Shown here: positions 57,721 to 64,000 of the stretch, in pieces
How positions within the stretch are numbered: position 1 is the first letter of the stretch
Layout: every line of letters starts with the position of its first letter
Source of the DNA: Tersicoccus sp. Bi-70
Lineage (GTDB): Bacteria > Actinomycetota > Actinomycetes > Actinomycetales > Micrococcaceae
Direction of reading: 5' to 3'
DNA length: 64,000 bases
NCBI RefSeq assembly: GCF_001968825.1
Contig: NZ_MIEU01000012.1
Location: 310,001 to 374,000 of the forward strand
Translations under genes and position numbers: made by a program
The notes under the pieces: model-generated
The model's database searches: none
What the model saw: only the letters and a program-made list of their open reading frames with translations
Told to the model about the DNA's origin: nothing

Positions 57721-58566
57721 GTGCACGTCGTCAGCATCACCAGTCTCAAGGGCGGCGTGGGGAAGACGACCGTCACCCTCGGCCTGGCCTCCGCGGCACT
57801 GCACGCCGGACTGCGGGTGCTGGTGGTGGACCTGGACCCGCACGCGGACGCGACGACGGCGCTGGCCGTGCGCCGCGGCCGGGGCATCGACGCCGGCCAC
57901 CTGCTGCGCAACGCCCGCCGGTACCGGCTCGCGGATGCGGTCGCCGCCAGTGCGTGGAGCCGCGAGGAACGCAACCGGGTGCCCGGCACCACCGGCCGGC
58001 TCGACGTCGTGCCCGGTTCCGCGTACAGCGGCATCTTCGACCGGCCCGACCTCGGCCGTCGTGATCTGAACCGGCTGCACCGCCTGCTCACGCGCGACGA
58101 GGAGACCGCGGCGGCCTACGACATCGCCCTGATCGACTGCCCGCCGTCCCTGAACGGGCTCACCCGGATCGCCTGGACCGCCAGCTCCGGCGTGCTCCTG
58201 GTCGCCGAACCGGCCCTGTTCTCCGTGGCCGGAACCGAGCGGACCCTGCGGGCGATGGACCTGTTCCGGCGCGAGTACGCCCCGGGGCTGCGCACCGCCG
58301 GCGTCGTCGCCAACCGCGTCCGGCAGGACGTCCCCGAGCAGGCGTTCCGGCTGCGGGAGATGGAGCGGATGTTCGCCTCGCTGCTGCTGCGCCCCGCGCT
58401 CATCGACCGGCCCGTGCTGCAGCAGGTCCAGGGTGCCGCTCACGCGGTGCACCACTGGCCGGGTGCGGACGCGGCCCACGCGGCGCGCGACTTCGACGCG
58501 GTGCTGGCCGGTCTCGGCCACCTGGTCGAGGACGAGCCCGAGCACGCCCTGCAGCCCTCCGCCTGA
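57721..58566 (+). CDS. ParA/MinD-like ATPase
   Basis: 281 residues. The deviant Walker A is SLKGGVGKTTVTLG at 8-21, with the signature Lys; DLDPHADATTAL is switch I and IALIDCPPSLNGLTRI the Walker B region. AEPALFSVAGTERTL follows. No ParB gene is adjacent, so this is an orphan ParA possibly in polar positioning or chromosome or protein location. GTG 57721 has GGAG eight bases upstream and a TATGAT -10 at 57658-57663. Confidence 0.85.
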   Translation: MHVVSITSLKGGVGKTTVTLGLASAALHAGLRVLVVDLDPHADATTALAVRRGRGIDAGHLLRNARRYRLADAVAASAWSREERNRVPGTTGRLDVVPGSAYSGIFDRPDLGRRDLNRLHRLLTRDEETAAAYDIALIDCPPSLNGLTRIAWTASSGVLLVAEPALFSVAGTERTLRAMDLFRREYAPGLRTAGVVANRVRQDVPEQAFRLREMERMFASLLLRPALIDRPVLQQVQGAAHAVHHWPGADAAHAARDFDAVLAGLGHLVEDEPEHALQPSA

Positions 58567-58608
58567 GGCCGGGGACACCACCCGCTCCTGCCCGTCCCGG
58601 ACACGAGA

Positions 58609-58635
58609 ACGGCCGGTCCTTCGGGGACCGGCCGT
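58609..58635. terminator. Bidirectional terminator
   Basis: ACGGCCGGTCC (58609-58619), loop TTCGG, GGACCGGCCGT (58625-58635): a perfect 11-bp stem between the convergent ParA and MerR genes. Confidence 0.85.
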
Positions 58636-58679
58636 GACGGTGGAGAGAAGATGCCCGGGCGGAAACCCCGGGCGCGGAA

Positions 58680-59270
58680 TCAGGAGATGCGGCGGGTGGC
58701 GCGACGCCGGCTGAGTTCGTCGTCGGGGAAGTCCTGCTGGTCCGCGTGCTCGGACGGGAGCTCGGCCAGGCTGCCCTCGACCTCGCGCCACACCCGGCCG
58801 ACGGCGATGCCGAACACGCCCTGACCGCCCTGGACCAGGTCGATGACCTCGTCGGCCGACGTGCACTCGTAGACGCTCGCCCCGTCACTCATCAGCGTGA
58901 TCTGGGCGAGGTCCTCCACGCCGCGCAGGCGCAGGTGCTCGACGGCGGTACGGATCTGCTGCAGCGAGACCCCGGTGTCGAGCAGGCGCTTGACGACCTT
59001 CAAGACGAGGATGTCGCGGAAACTGTAGAGGCGCTGCGAGCCGGAGCCCGACGCGGAGCGGACGGCCGGTTCGACGAGGCCGGTGCGGGCCCAGTAGTCC
59101 AGCTGGCGATACGTGATGCCGGCAGCCTTGCAGGCGGTCGGGCCGCGGTAGCCGGCGTCCTCGTCCAGCACGGGCAGGTCCTCCGTGAACAACAACCCCT
59201 GAGCACCTTCGGGTTGCGCATCGTGAGCAGCGGCGCGGCGGAGTTCGCCGGTTTCACCTTTCGGACTCAC
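58680..59270 (-). CDS. MerR-family regulator (Rv1830-like)
   Basis: 196 residues. The winged-helix region reads ACKAAGITYRQLDYWARTGL and VEPAVRSASGSGSQRLYSF, then DILVLKVVKRLLDTGVSLQQ. C-terminal domain without recognisable cysteine ligands, so the effector is probably a protein rather than metal. GTG 59270 has an ideal AAGGAGG about five bases upstream, decisive against the longer frame. It is last in the gcvH-garA-ftsR-DUF151-merR series, the same order as Rv1826-Rv1830. Over 250 bases separate it from the DUF151 gene. Confidence 0.88.
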   Translation of the reverse strand: MSPKGETGELRRAAAHDAQPEGAQGLLFTEDLPVLDEDAGYRGPTACKAAGITYRQLDYWARTGLVEPAVRSASGSGSQRLYSFRDILVLKVVKRLLDTGVSLQQIRTAVEHLRLRGVEDLAQITLMSDGASVYECTSADEVIDLVQGGQGVFGIAVGRVWREVEGSLAELPSEHADQQDFPDDELSRRRATRRIS

Positions 59271-59531
59271 GTGGACCTCCTTGATCGGTAGCTCCACTGG
59301 GGGGAAGCGGGAACCGGCCAAGTCTACCAGCGGGGTCCTCGGCACATCAGGGGTGACCACGAGATGGTGGTGGACCCGATGCTGCCGGGAACCGCGTCAG
59401 GGGAAGCTGGACGGGACCCGAAGGAGCTGTCTAGGAATGACGTTAGAGGCACGGGTGCGGCGGGTCAAAGACCCCGGCCCGTCCGGTGCGTCGTGTCGCC
59501 CCTCCGATCGAGGGCGACGGACAGCCTGCTG

Positions 59532-60053
59532 TCAGTTCTCGAAGTCCTCGGGCTCGACGTCGTCGAGGAACTGGCGGAACCGGCGCAGCTCGCTCTCGGC
59601 GTTCTCGTCGGACGGACGGGCACCGCCGGCCTCGTCGTCGTCCTCGGTGACCTCGCCGGCCTCGGTGATCTGCACCCCGGCGTCGTCGAGCACCTCGGGG
59701 GTGCACAGGATGGGGCAGTCCACCCGGATCGCCAGGGCGATGGCGTCGGAGGCGCGGGACGAGACGGTCACGCCGCTGCCGAAGACCAGCTGCGCGTAGA
59801 ACACGGCGTCGCGCACGGCGATGATGTGCACCTGGGTCAGTTCGGCGCCGAGCTGACCGATCACCGAGACCATCAGGTCGTGCGTCATGGGCCGCGGCGG
59901 GACGATGCCCTGCTGGGCGAGCGCGATGGCGCTGGCCTCGGGGGCGCCGATCCAGATCGGCAGGTGCCGCTCCCCGTGGCTCTCCTTCAGGAGCACCAGC
60001 GGCTGGTTGGCCGGCAGCTCGATCCGGACCCCCAGGACCTCCATGGCGATCAT
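59532..60053 (-). CDS. DUF151 bifunctional nuclease family protein
   Basis: 173 residues. The DUF151 core covers about 1-130: EVLGVRIELPANQPLVLLKE, LPIWIGAPEASAIALAQQG, RPMTHDLMVSVIGQLGAEL and SSRASDAIALAIRVDCPI. The C-terminus is acidic. Plant and thermophile members have RNase/DNase activity; in actinobacteria the role is untested. ATG 60053 or 60044 is possible. It lies 24 bases after the ftsR stop, in the conserved Rv1829 position. Confidence 0.9.
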   Translation of the reverse strand: MIAMEVLGVRIELPANQPLVLLKESHGERHLPIWIGAPEASAIALAQQGIVPPRPMTHDLMVSVIGQLGAELTQVHIIAVRDAVFYAQLVFGSGVTVSSRASDAIALAIRVDCPILCTPEVLDDAGVQITEAGEVTEDDDEAGGARPSDENAESELRRFRQFLDDVEPEDFEN

Positions 60054-60077
60054 CGCGCGGCCCGCCCCGTCATCGAC

Positions 60078-60827
60078 TCACTCGTCCAGTCGGTCGATGC
60101 GCCCGTCGACCAGGGCGCGGTGCAGCGTCAGGCACGCCTCGCTCAGTTCCCGGGCCGCCTCGGCCGCCCGGGCCCGCGAGGCGGTGTCCCGACGGGAGGC
60201 CAGCGGGGAGATGGCCTGTTCGACGAGGCTGAGTTCCCGGTCCGCGGCGACGCGGAACGCCCGCAGGTGACGCGGCTCGATGCCGTGGGCCTGCAGCTGG
60301 ACGCAGGACCGCACCGCGGCGAGGTCGTGCTCGTTGTAGTAGCCGTCCACGGGGCTGATCAACCCGAAGCTGACCAGCTTCTGCAGCAGTTCGCTCGGCG
60401 CCTGCGCCTGCCGGCGCAGTTCGAGGGCCGAGAGCCGGCGGCTGCGGGCCGACAGGTCCTCGGCCAGCTGCGGAGAGACCATCCGGGGGCTGACCGCCCC
60501 GGCGGGCAGGTTCTCCGGCCGCTCCCCCCGGTCGATGGCCTCGCAGTACTCCTTGATCACCTTCAGCGGCAGGTAGCGGTCCCGCTGCAGGGCGAGGATG
60601 AACCGCAGCCGCTCGATGTCCGCGTGCGTGTACTTGCGGTACCCGGCGGGGGTCCGCTGCGGGGTGATCAGGCCCTTCTCCTCGAGGAAGCGGACCTTGG
60701 AGGCGGTCACCGAGTCGAAGTCGTGACGCAACCGGGACAGCACCTCGCCGATGGTGAAGACGCGCCCGGACGTCCCCGTCGCCGCGGAGACCGGTGCGCG
60801 CCGCGACCCCGGGTCGGAACCGGGCAC
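60078..60827 (-). CDS. ftsR: FtsR, MerR-type regulator of ftsZ
   Basis: 249 residues, homologous in content and place to Rv1828/FtsR, which in Corynebacterium activates ftsZ. N-terminal HTH TIGEVLSRLRHDFDSVTASK, VRFLEEKGLITPQRTPAGYR, KYTHADIERLRFILALQRDR; a second domain LLQKLVSFGLISPVDGYYNE contains the dimer and effector part. The GTG start lies two bases after the garA stop. A link to the ftsZ upstream repeat (21810-21830) is possible but not shown. Confidence 0.9.
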   Translation of the reverse strand: MPGSDPGSRRAPVSAATGTSGRVFTIGEVLSRLRHDFDSVTASKVRFLEEKGLITPQRTPAGYRKYTHADIERLRFILALQRDRYLPLKVIKEYCEAIDRGERPENLPAGAVSPRMVSPQLAEDLSARSRRLSALELRRQAQAPSELLQKLVSFGLISPVDGYYNEHDLAAVRSCVQLQAHGIEPRHLRAFRVAADRELSLVEQAISPLASRRDTASRARAAEAARELSEACLTLHRALVDGRIDRLDE

Positions 60828-60829
60828 CC

Positions 60830-61321
60830 TCAGGACCCGCCCTGGCCCGGTTCGACGGCGGAGGGGCCGGAACCGGCCCCGCGGACACCCGCGGCCGCAG
60901 CGGCCCGCGACGGGTAGAAGGTGAGCCGGAACTTGCCGATCCGCACCTCGTCACCCGACGTCAGGGTCACCTGGTCGACCCGGTCGCCGTTGACGTAGGT
61001 ACCGTTCAGGCTACGGCTGTCGACGAGGTCGAAGCCCTCGTCCGTGCGCCGGAACTCGACGTGACGCCGCGAGACGGTCACGTCATCGAGGAAGATGTCG
61101 GCGTTGGGGTGCCTCCCGGCCGTGGTGACCGGCTGGTCCAGCAGGAACCGGGCACCCGCATTGGGGCCCTGGTGTGCGATGAGCAGCGCGGAGCCCACCG
61201 GCAGCGCGTCGATGGAGGTCTGCTCCTCGGGGCTGACCCGGGGTACCACATGGTGCGCTCCGGTGATCGGAGCGACGTTGATCGACGTCGTGTCCAACGA
61301 CGACTCCCGTGATGTGTTCAC
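60830..61321 (-). CDS. garA: FHA-domain metabolic regulator GarA/OdhI
   Basis: Inhibits 2-oxoglutarate dehydrogenase and glutamate dehydrogenase when unphosphorylated; kinases of the PknB/PknG type release it. An N-terminal TTS phospho-motif (LDTTSINV) is followed by a FHA domain with AGRHPNADIFLDDVTVSRRH and DSRSLNGTYVNGDRV (Arg, Ser, Arg-His and Asn contacts intact). The start is uncertain: GTG 61321, ATG 61363 (177 residues), or TTG after GGGAG. No choice has an ideal ribosome site. The PASTA kinase at 43361-45643 is a candidate kinase. Confidence 0.92.
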   Translation of the reverse strand: MNTSRESSLDTTSINVAPITGAHHVVPRVSPEEQTSIDALPVGSALLIAHQGPNAGARFLLDQPVTTAGRHPNADIFLDDVTVSRRHVEFRRTDEGFDLVDSRSLNGTYVNGDRVDQVTLTSGDEVRIGKFRLTFYPSRAAAAAGVRGAGSGPSAVEPGQGGS

Positions 61322-61455
61322 GATGCTGCGTTTCCCATCCCTCCGGGGTGTCCCCGTGGTCATCCGTCTGGTCGATCGGGCCGCCCGCTCCCCTGCGGCG
61401 ACCGCAACGCCGAGGCACGCACCGGCTGCCGGCGCGTCGTCCCTCCGCGGTGTTC

Positions 61456-61842
61456 TCAGCCTACCTGTTGTTGGTAGCCCGTCGCATCGAGCAGCTGGTC
61501 AACGGCCTGCGGGTCGTCCAACCGCAGATCGAAGAGCCACCCCTCGCCGTACGGATCCGAGTTCACGAGCGCCGGATCGTCCTCGAGCGCCTCGTTGCGG
61601 GCCACGATCTCCCCGTCCAGCGGGGCGAACACCTCGCTGACGCTCTTCGTCGACTCGATCTCCCCCACGGCCTCGCCCTGGCTGATGGCGGTGCCCACCT
61701 CGGGCAGCTGCACGAAGACCACGTCACCGAGTTCCTGCTGGGCGAAATCGGTGACGCCGATGCGCACCACGGTCTGCTCGTCCACCGCGGAGATCCACTC
61801 GTGCTCCTCGGTGTAGCTGAGTTCTTCGGGGATGGTGGACAT
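61456..61842 (-). CDS. gcvH: Glycine cleavage system H protein
   Basis: 128-residue lipoyl carrier of glycine decarboxylation. YTEEHEWISAVDEQTVVRIG, FAQQELGDVVFVQLPEVG, the lipoyl lysine in GEIESTKSVSEVFAPL and NSDPYGEGWLFDL. ATG 61842 has GAGGAAGG six to seven bases upstream. P, T and L genes are not adjacent; its place ahead of garA follows the mycobacterial order, so it may serve as marker of the operon start. Confidence 0.96.
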   Translation of the reverse strand: MSTIPEELSYTEEHEWISAVDEQTVVRIGVTDFAQQELGDVVFVQLPEVGTAISQGEAVGEIESTKSVSEVFAPLDGEIVARNEALEDDPALVNSDPYGEGWLFDLRLDDPQAVDQLLDATGYQQQVG

Positions 61843-61871
61843 GAGACGCCTTCCTCGACCCGACCTGCCGT

Positions 61872-61898
61872 GATCGACCGGTCGATCCGTCGAGTATA
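61872..61898 (-). promoter_or_regulatory. gcvH-operon promoter with 16-bp palindrome
   Basis: TATACT on the minus strand (61893-61898) is a good -10. The perfect palindrome GATCGACCGGTCGATC (61872-61887) covers the expected transcription start. This location suits a repressor; the protein is unknown. Confidence 0.6.
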
Positions 61899-61995
61899 GG
61901 CACATCCCCGAGCCCGTTCCGACGCGCGTCCACAGCCGTCCCACCAGCGCCTTCGTCGGTCGCCGGGGCCGGCCGGAGCCCCCCGTCCGGCTCGA

Positions 61996-62024
61996 TTGAC
62001 ACATTCGAACATGTGTTCGAACAT
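61996..62024 (+). promoter_or_regulatory. LexA-controlled promoter of imuA'-imuB
   Basis: TTGACA (61996-62001), 17 bases, GAACAT (62019-62024). The spacer and -10 edge contain TCGAACATGTGTTCGA (62005-62020), a perfect match to the actinobacterial LexA box TCGAAC-N4-GTTCGA. The ATG follows six bases after the -10, so the mRNA is probably leaderless. Confidence 0.9.
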
Positions 62025-62030
62025 GGGGTC

Positions 62031-62969
62031 ATGTCTCTTCCCGCTCCTTCGCCCGCGATGGGCGATGCGCTCTTCGCCCTGGCGGAGCCGGAAGCGGAGG
62101 ACGCCCCGGGAACGGCTCCGGGCGGGCCGTCCGGCGTGGGCGTGCCCGGTGTGGGCGTGCCCGGTGTGGGCGTCTCCGGTGTGGGCGTCTCCGGGGCCGG
62201 AGAGCCGGAGACGTCGCGGTCCCCCGCGGCCACCTCGGCGATCACGGCGTCACTGAGGTCGAGGATCCGCCAGCTCGAGGCCGCCCATCTGGCCGCGCAG
62301 CGGTTCCCGGTCTCCGAGGCGCTGACGTCCCTGTTGCCGCAGGGCCTGCTCGCCGGGTCGAGCTACGCCGTCATCGGGTCCACCACCCTGGCGCTGAGCA
62401 TGATCGCACGGGCCTCCGGGGACGGAGCCTGGTGCGGGGTGCTGGGGATGCCGGACCTCGGGACGGAGTCCGCCGCCGGGCTGGGGATCGACCTGCAGCG
62501 GCTCATCCTGGTGCCCTCGGCCGGCCAGCAGTGGGCCGCCGTCGCGGCCGCCATGATCGACGTGCTCTCCGTGGTGGTCGTCGTCCCGCCCGCCTCCATC
62601 GCCGGGGGCGACGTCGCCCGGCTTAACGCCCGCCTCCGTCAGCGCCGCGCCAGCATGATCACGCTCGGCCCCTGGCCGCAGACCGAGACGACGCTGCGGG
62701 TCACCGGCAGCCGGTGGTCCGGACTGGGCGCGGGCCACGGATACCTGACCGGCCGGAACCTGCTCGTGGAGGTGCTCGACCGGCGCGCCGGAGGACGCCG
62801 GCGCACGGGCGAGGTGGATCTGGGGGGACCGGCCCGGCCGGGGCTCGCCCTGGTCCCGGGCACCGGTATCGGGGAACCGGCGATCCCGACCGCGGGCGCC
62901 GTGGCGGCCGGGTCCCCCGCATCGACGAGCCGGGCCTCGTGGGAGCGCCGCGCCAGCCGGGCGGGATGA
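62031..62969 (+). CDS. imuA': ImuA', RecA-like mutasome accessory protein
   Basis: 312 residues. RecA-like core from about residue 75: RIRQLEAAHLAAQRFPVSEA, LLPQGLLAGSSYAVIGSTTL, ALSMIARASGDGAWCGVLGM. The Walker A lysine region of RecA (GxxxxGKT) is absent; the loop reads GSTT. This is typical of mycobacterial ImuA', which acts with ImuB and DnaE2 in SOS mutagenesis. The N-terminus has a GVGVP/S repeat (four 15-bp units). ATG 62031 is chosen from the -10 spacing. imuB starts one base after the stop. Confidence 0.85.
   Translation: MSLPAPSPAMGDALFALAEPEAEDAPGTAPGGPSGVGVPGVGVPGVGVSGVGVSGAGEPETSRSPAATSAITASLRSRIRQLEAAHLAAQRFPVSEALTSLLPQGLLAGSSYAVIGSTTLALSMIARASGDGAWCGVLGMPDLGTESAAGLGIDLQRLILVPSAGQQWAAVAAAMIDVLSVVVVVPPASIAGGDVARLNARLRQRRASMITLGPWPQTETTLRVTGSRWSGLGAGHGYLTGRNLLVEVLDRRAGGRRRTGEVDLGGPARPGLALVPGTGIGEPAIPTAGAVAAGSPASTSRASWERRASRAG
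62136..62195 (+). repeat. Four 15-bp repeats in imuA'
   Basis: GTGGGCGTGCCCGGT twice (62136-62165), then two copies with CGTCTCCGG (62166-62195). Encodes VGVPG, VGVPG, VGVSG, VGVSG. Confidence 0.85.
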
Positions 62970-62970
62970 C

Positions 62971-64000
62971 ATGGGTTCGTCGTCAGGGCCCCCACGGGGC
63001 AGGACCACCACGAACCGGACCACGACGAGCAGGACCGGCACGGGCACGGGTGGCACGGGCACGGGTGGCACGGGTACCGAGCGCGTGGTCGTGGTGCTCA
63101 GCCCGCGATGGCCGGTCACCTCCGCCCGCGCCACCGGACGGCTGCCCGCCGCCGGGCCGGCCGCCGTCGTCGACCGCGGCCGGGTGGCCGAGGCCTCCGC
63201 GGAGGCCGAGCAGGAAGGGGTGCAGCCCGGGCAGCGGGTGCGGGACGCCCAGTCCCGCTGCCCCGAGCTGGCGGTGACCGGCTGGGACCCCGGTGCCGAC
63301 GCGCAGACGTTCGAACCGGTGGTCAAGGCGCTCGAGGAGGTCAGCCCGGCGGTGCAGATCCTCGAACCCGGGCGCTGTGCGCTGCGGGCTCGCGGCGTGC
63401 GCCGCTACCACGGCACCGAGGAGGAGGCGGCCCGATCCCTGCTGCAGGTGCTGGCCGAGCAGCACGTGCCGGGACGGATCGGCGTCGCGGACACCCTGTT
63501 CGCGGCCCAGCAGGCGGCCGACCGGGCCACGGACGAGGCGCCCCTGGTCGCCGTCCCGCCCGGGGGATCCGCCGCATTCCTGGCTCCCCTGCCCATGGCG
63601 GTGCTGCCGGACCCCGTCCTGGTGTCCCTGCTGCACCGGCTGGGCCGGCACACCCTCGGCGACTTCGCCGCCATGGACGCCGGTGCCGTCCGGGCCCGGT
63701 TCGGAGCGGCCGGGGTGGACCTGCACCGGTGGGCCGCCGGGACGGACCCCCGGACCGTCGTCGCCCGCACCCCGCCCCAGGACTTCGACCGCGTCGCCGA
63801 GTTCGAACCGCCGCTGGTGCGCGCGGACCAGGTGGCCTTCGCGTTCCGGGTGGCGGCCGAGGACGTCGTCACCACCCTGGCGGACGCGGGGCTGGCGTGC
63901 ACCCGGATCCATCTGACGCTGACCGGGGAGGACGGGATCGCCTCGGAGCGGTCCTGGACGCACCCCCGGCACTTCACCGCCGCCGAGATCACGGACCGGA
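62971..64000 (+). CDS. imuB: ImuB, Y-family polymerase-like protein (partial, runs off the end)
   Basis: Open to the window end (343 codons). After a Thr/Gly-rich lead, the Y-family fold begins VVVVLSPRWPVTSARATGRL. DinB's DMDAFF is replaced by LSPRWPV and its SVDE by EVSPAVQILE, so the catalytic acids are missing, as in ImuB. Later segments (LPMAVLPDPVLVSLLHRLGR, TLGDFAAM) match the helix-hairpin-helix and little-finger region. ATG 62971 lies one base after the imuA' stop. dnaE2 is probably next, outside the window. Confidence 0.88.
   Translation, partial: MGSSSGPPRGRTTTNRTTTSRTGTGTGGTGTGGTGTERVVVVLSPRWPVTSARATGRLPAAGPAAVVDRGRVAEASAEAEQEGVQPGQRVRDAQSRCPELAVTGWDPGADAQTFEPVVKALEEVSPAVQILEPGRCALRARGVRRYHGTEEEAARSLLQVLAEQHVPGRIGVADTLFAAQQAADRATDEAPLVAVPPGGSAAFLAPLPMAVLPDPVLVSLLHRLGRHTLGDFAAMDAGAVRARFGAAGVDLHRWAAGTDPRTVVARTPPQDFDRVAEFEPPLVRADQVAFAFRVAAEDVVTTLADAGLACTRIHLTLTGEDGIASERSWTHPRHFTAAEITDR
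63037..63078 (+). repeat. 15-bp repeats near the imuB start
   Basis: GGCACGGGCACGGGT at 63037-63051 and 63052-63066, then a partial copy to 63078. Encodes a GTGTG-type stretch. Confidence 0.8.

Overview
The window is high-GC actinobacterial (Actinomycetota) chromosome. The dense gene packing, frequent GTG/TTG starts, mycothiol enzyme, class II DAHP synthase, polyphosphate glucokinase, Wag31/DivIVA-SepF-YggT block and gcvH-garA-ftsR block all point there. Gene order follows the Mycobacterium tuberculosis wag31-to-fadD15 and gcvH-garA neighbourhoods. A non-DAP-type MurE motif (DDPH instead of DNPR) suggests a Micrococcales/Micrococcaceae-type organism, but the genus cannot be fixed from sequence alone. 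No rRNA, tRNA, insertion sequence, prophage or CRISPR array was seen; this is core chromosome.

Layout. 1-1.8 kb: glnE start and a glnA2-type glutamine synthetase, then a small SPOR-like protein. 1.8-4.3 kb: an accessory-looking operon (luciferase-like monooxygenase, FMN reductase, MarR) behind a palindromic operator. 4.3-7.3 kb: FBP zinc-finger protein, methionine aminopeptidase, polyphosphate glucokinase. 7.4-14.6 kb: nrdR with twin NrdR boxes, hisD, a flavin reductase, replicative dnaE and a small membrane protein. 14.7-37.4 kb: rluA-family synthase, lspA and the division/cell-wall (dcw) cluster. All of this block reads on the minus strand, from the mraZ promoter through rsmH, ftsL, ftsI, murE, murF, mraY, murD, ftsW, murG, murC, ftsQ and ftsZ to pgeF, yggS, sepF, yggT and divIVA.

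37.8-48 kb: DUF3040 protein, dinB, polyprenyl synthase, Rv2175c-like DNA-binding protein, LysM/transglycosylase, PASTA kinase, aroG and plsC. 48-57.6 kb: esterase, repeat-bearing membrane protein, ROK glucokinase, fadD15-type ligase, mycothione reductase and pyruvate carboxylase. 57.7-61.9 kb: a ParA-like ATPase and the conserved gcvH-garA-ftsR-DUF151-MerR operon. 62-64 kb: a LexA-controlled imuA'-imuB mutasome cassette that runs off the end.

The genes connect. Peptidoglycan precursors are made by MurC-F, MraY and MurG, then polymerised and cross-linked at the septum by FtsW, FtsI, FtsQ and FtsL around the FtsZ/SepF ring. DivIVA organises polar growth, the LysM enzyme trims wall, and a PASTA kinase with its likely partners (Rv2175c-like protein, GarA) can link wall state to metabolism.

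Recurrent regulatory architecture: at least six genes carry a TANNNT -10 hexamer six or seven bases before the start codon, the signature of leaderless mRNA. Many dcw junctions are GTGA or ATGA stop/start overlaps. Specific operators are visible for MarR, NrdR, MraZ and LexA. I found no clear new defence or mobile system. The most unusual items are the folded leader of the LysM gene, a second inverted cluster of GTGGAGG motifs near mraZ, the hairpin repeats at the fadD 3' end, and a small Cys-Cys ORF upstream of the FBP gene.
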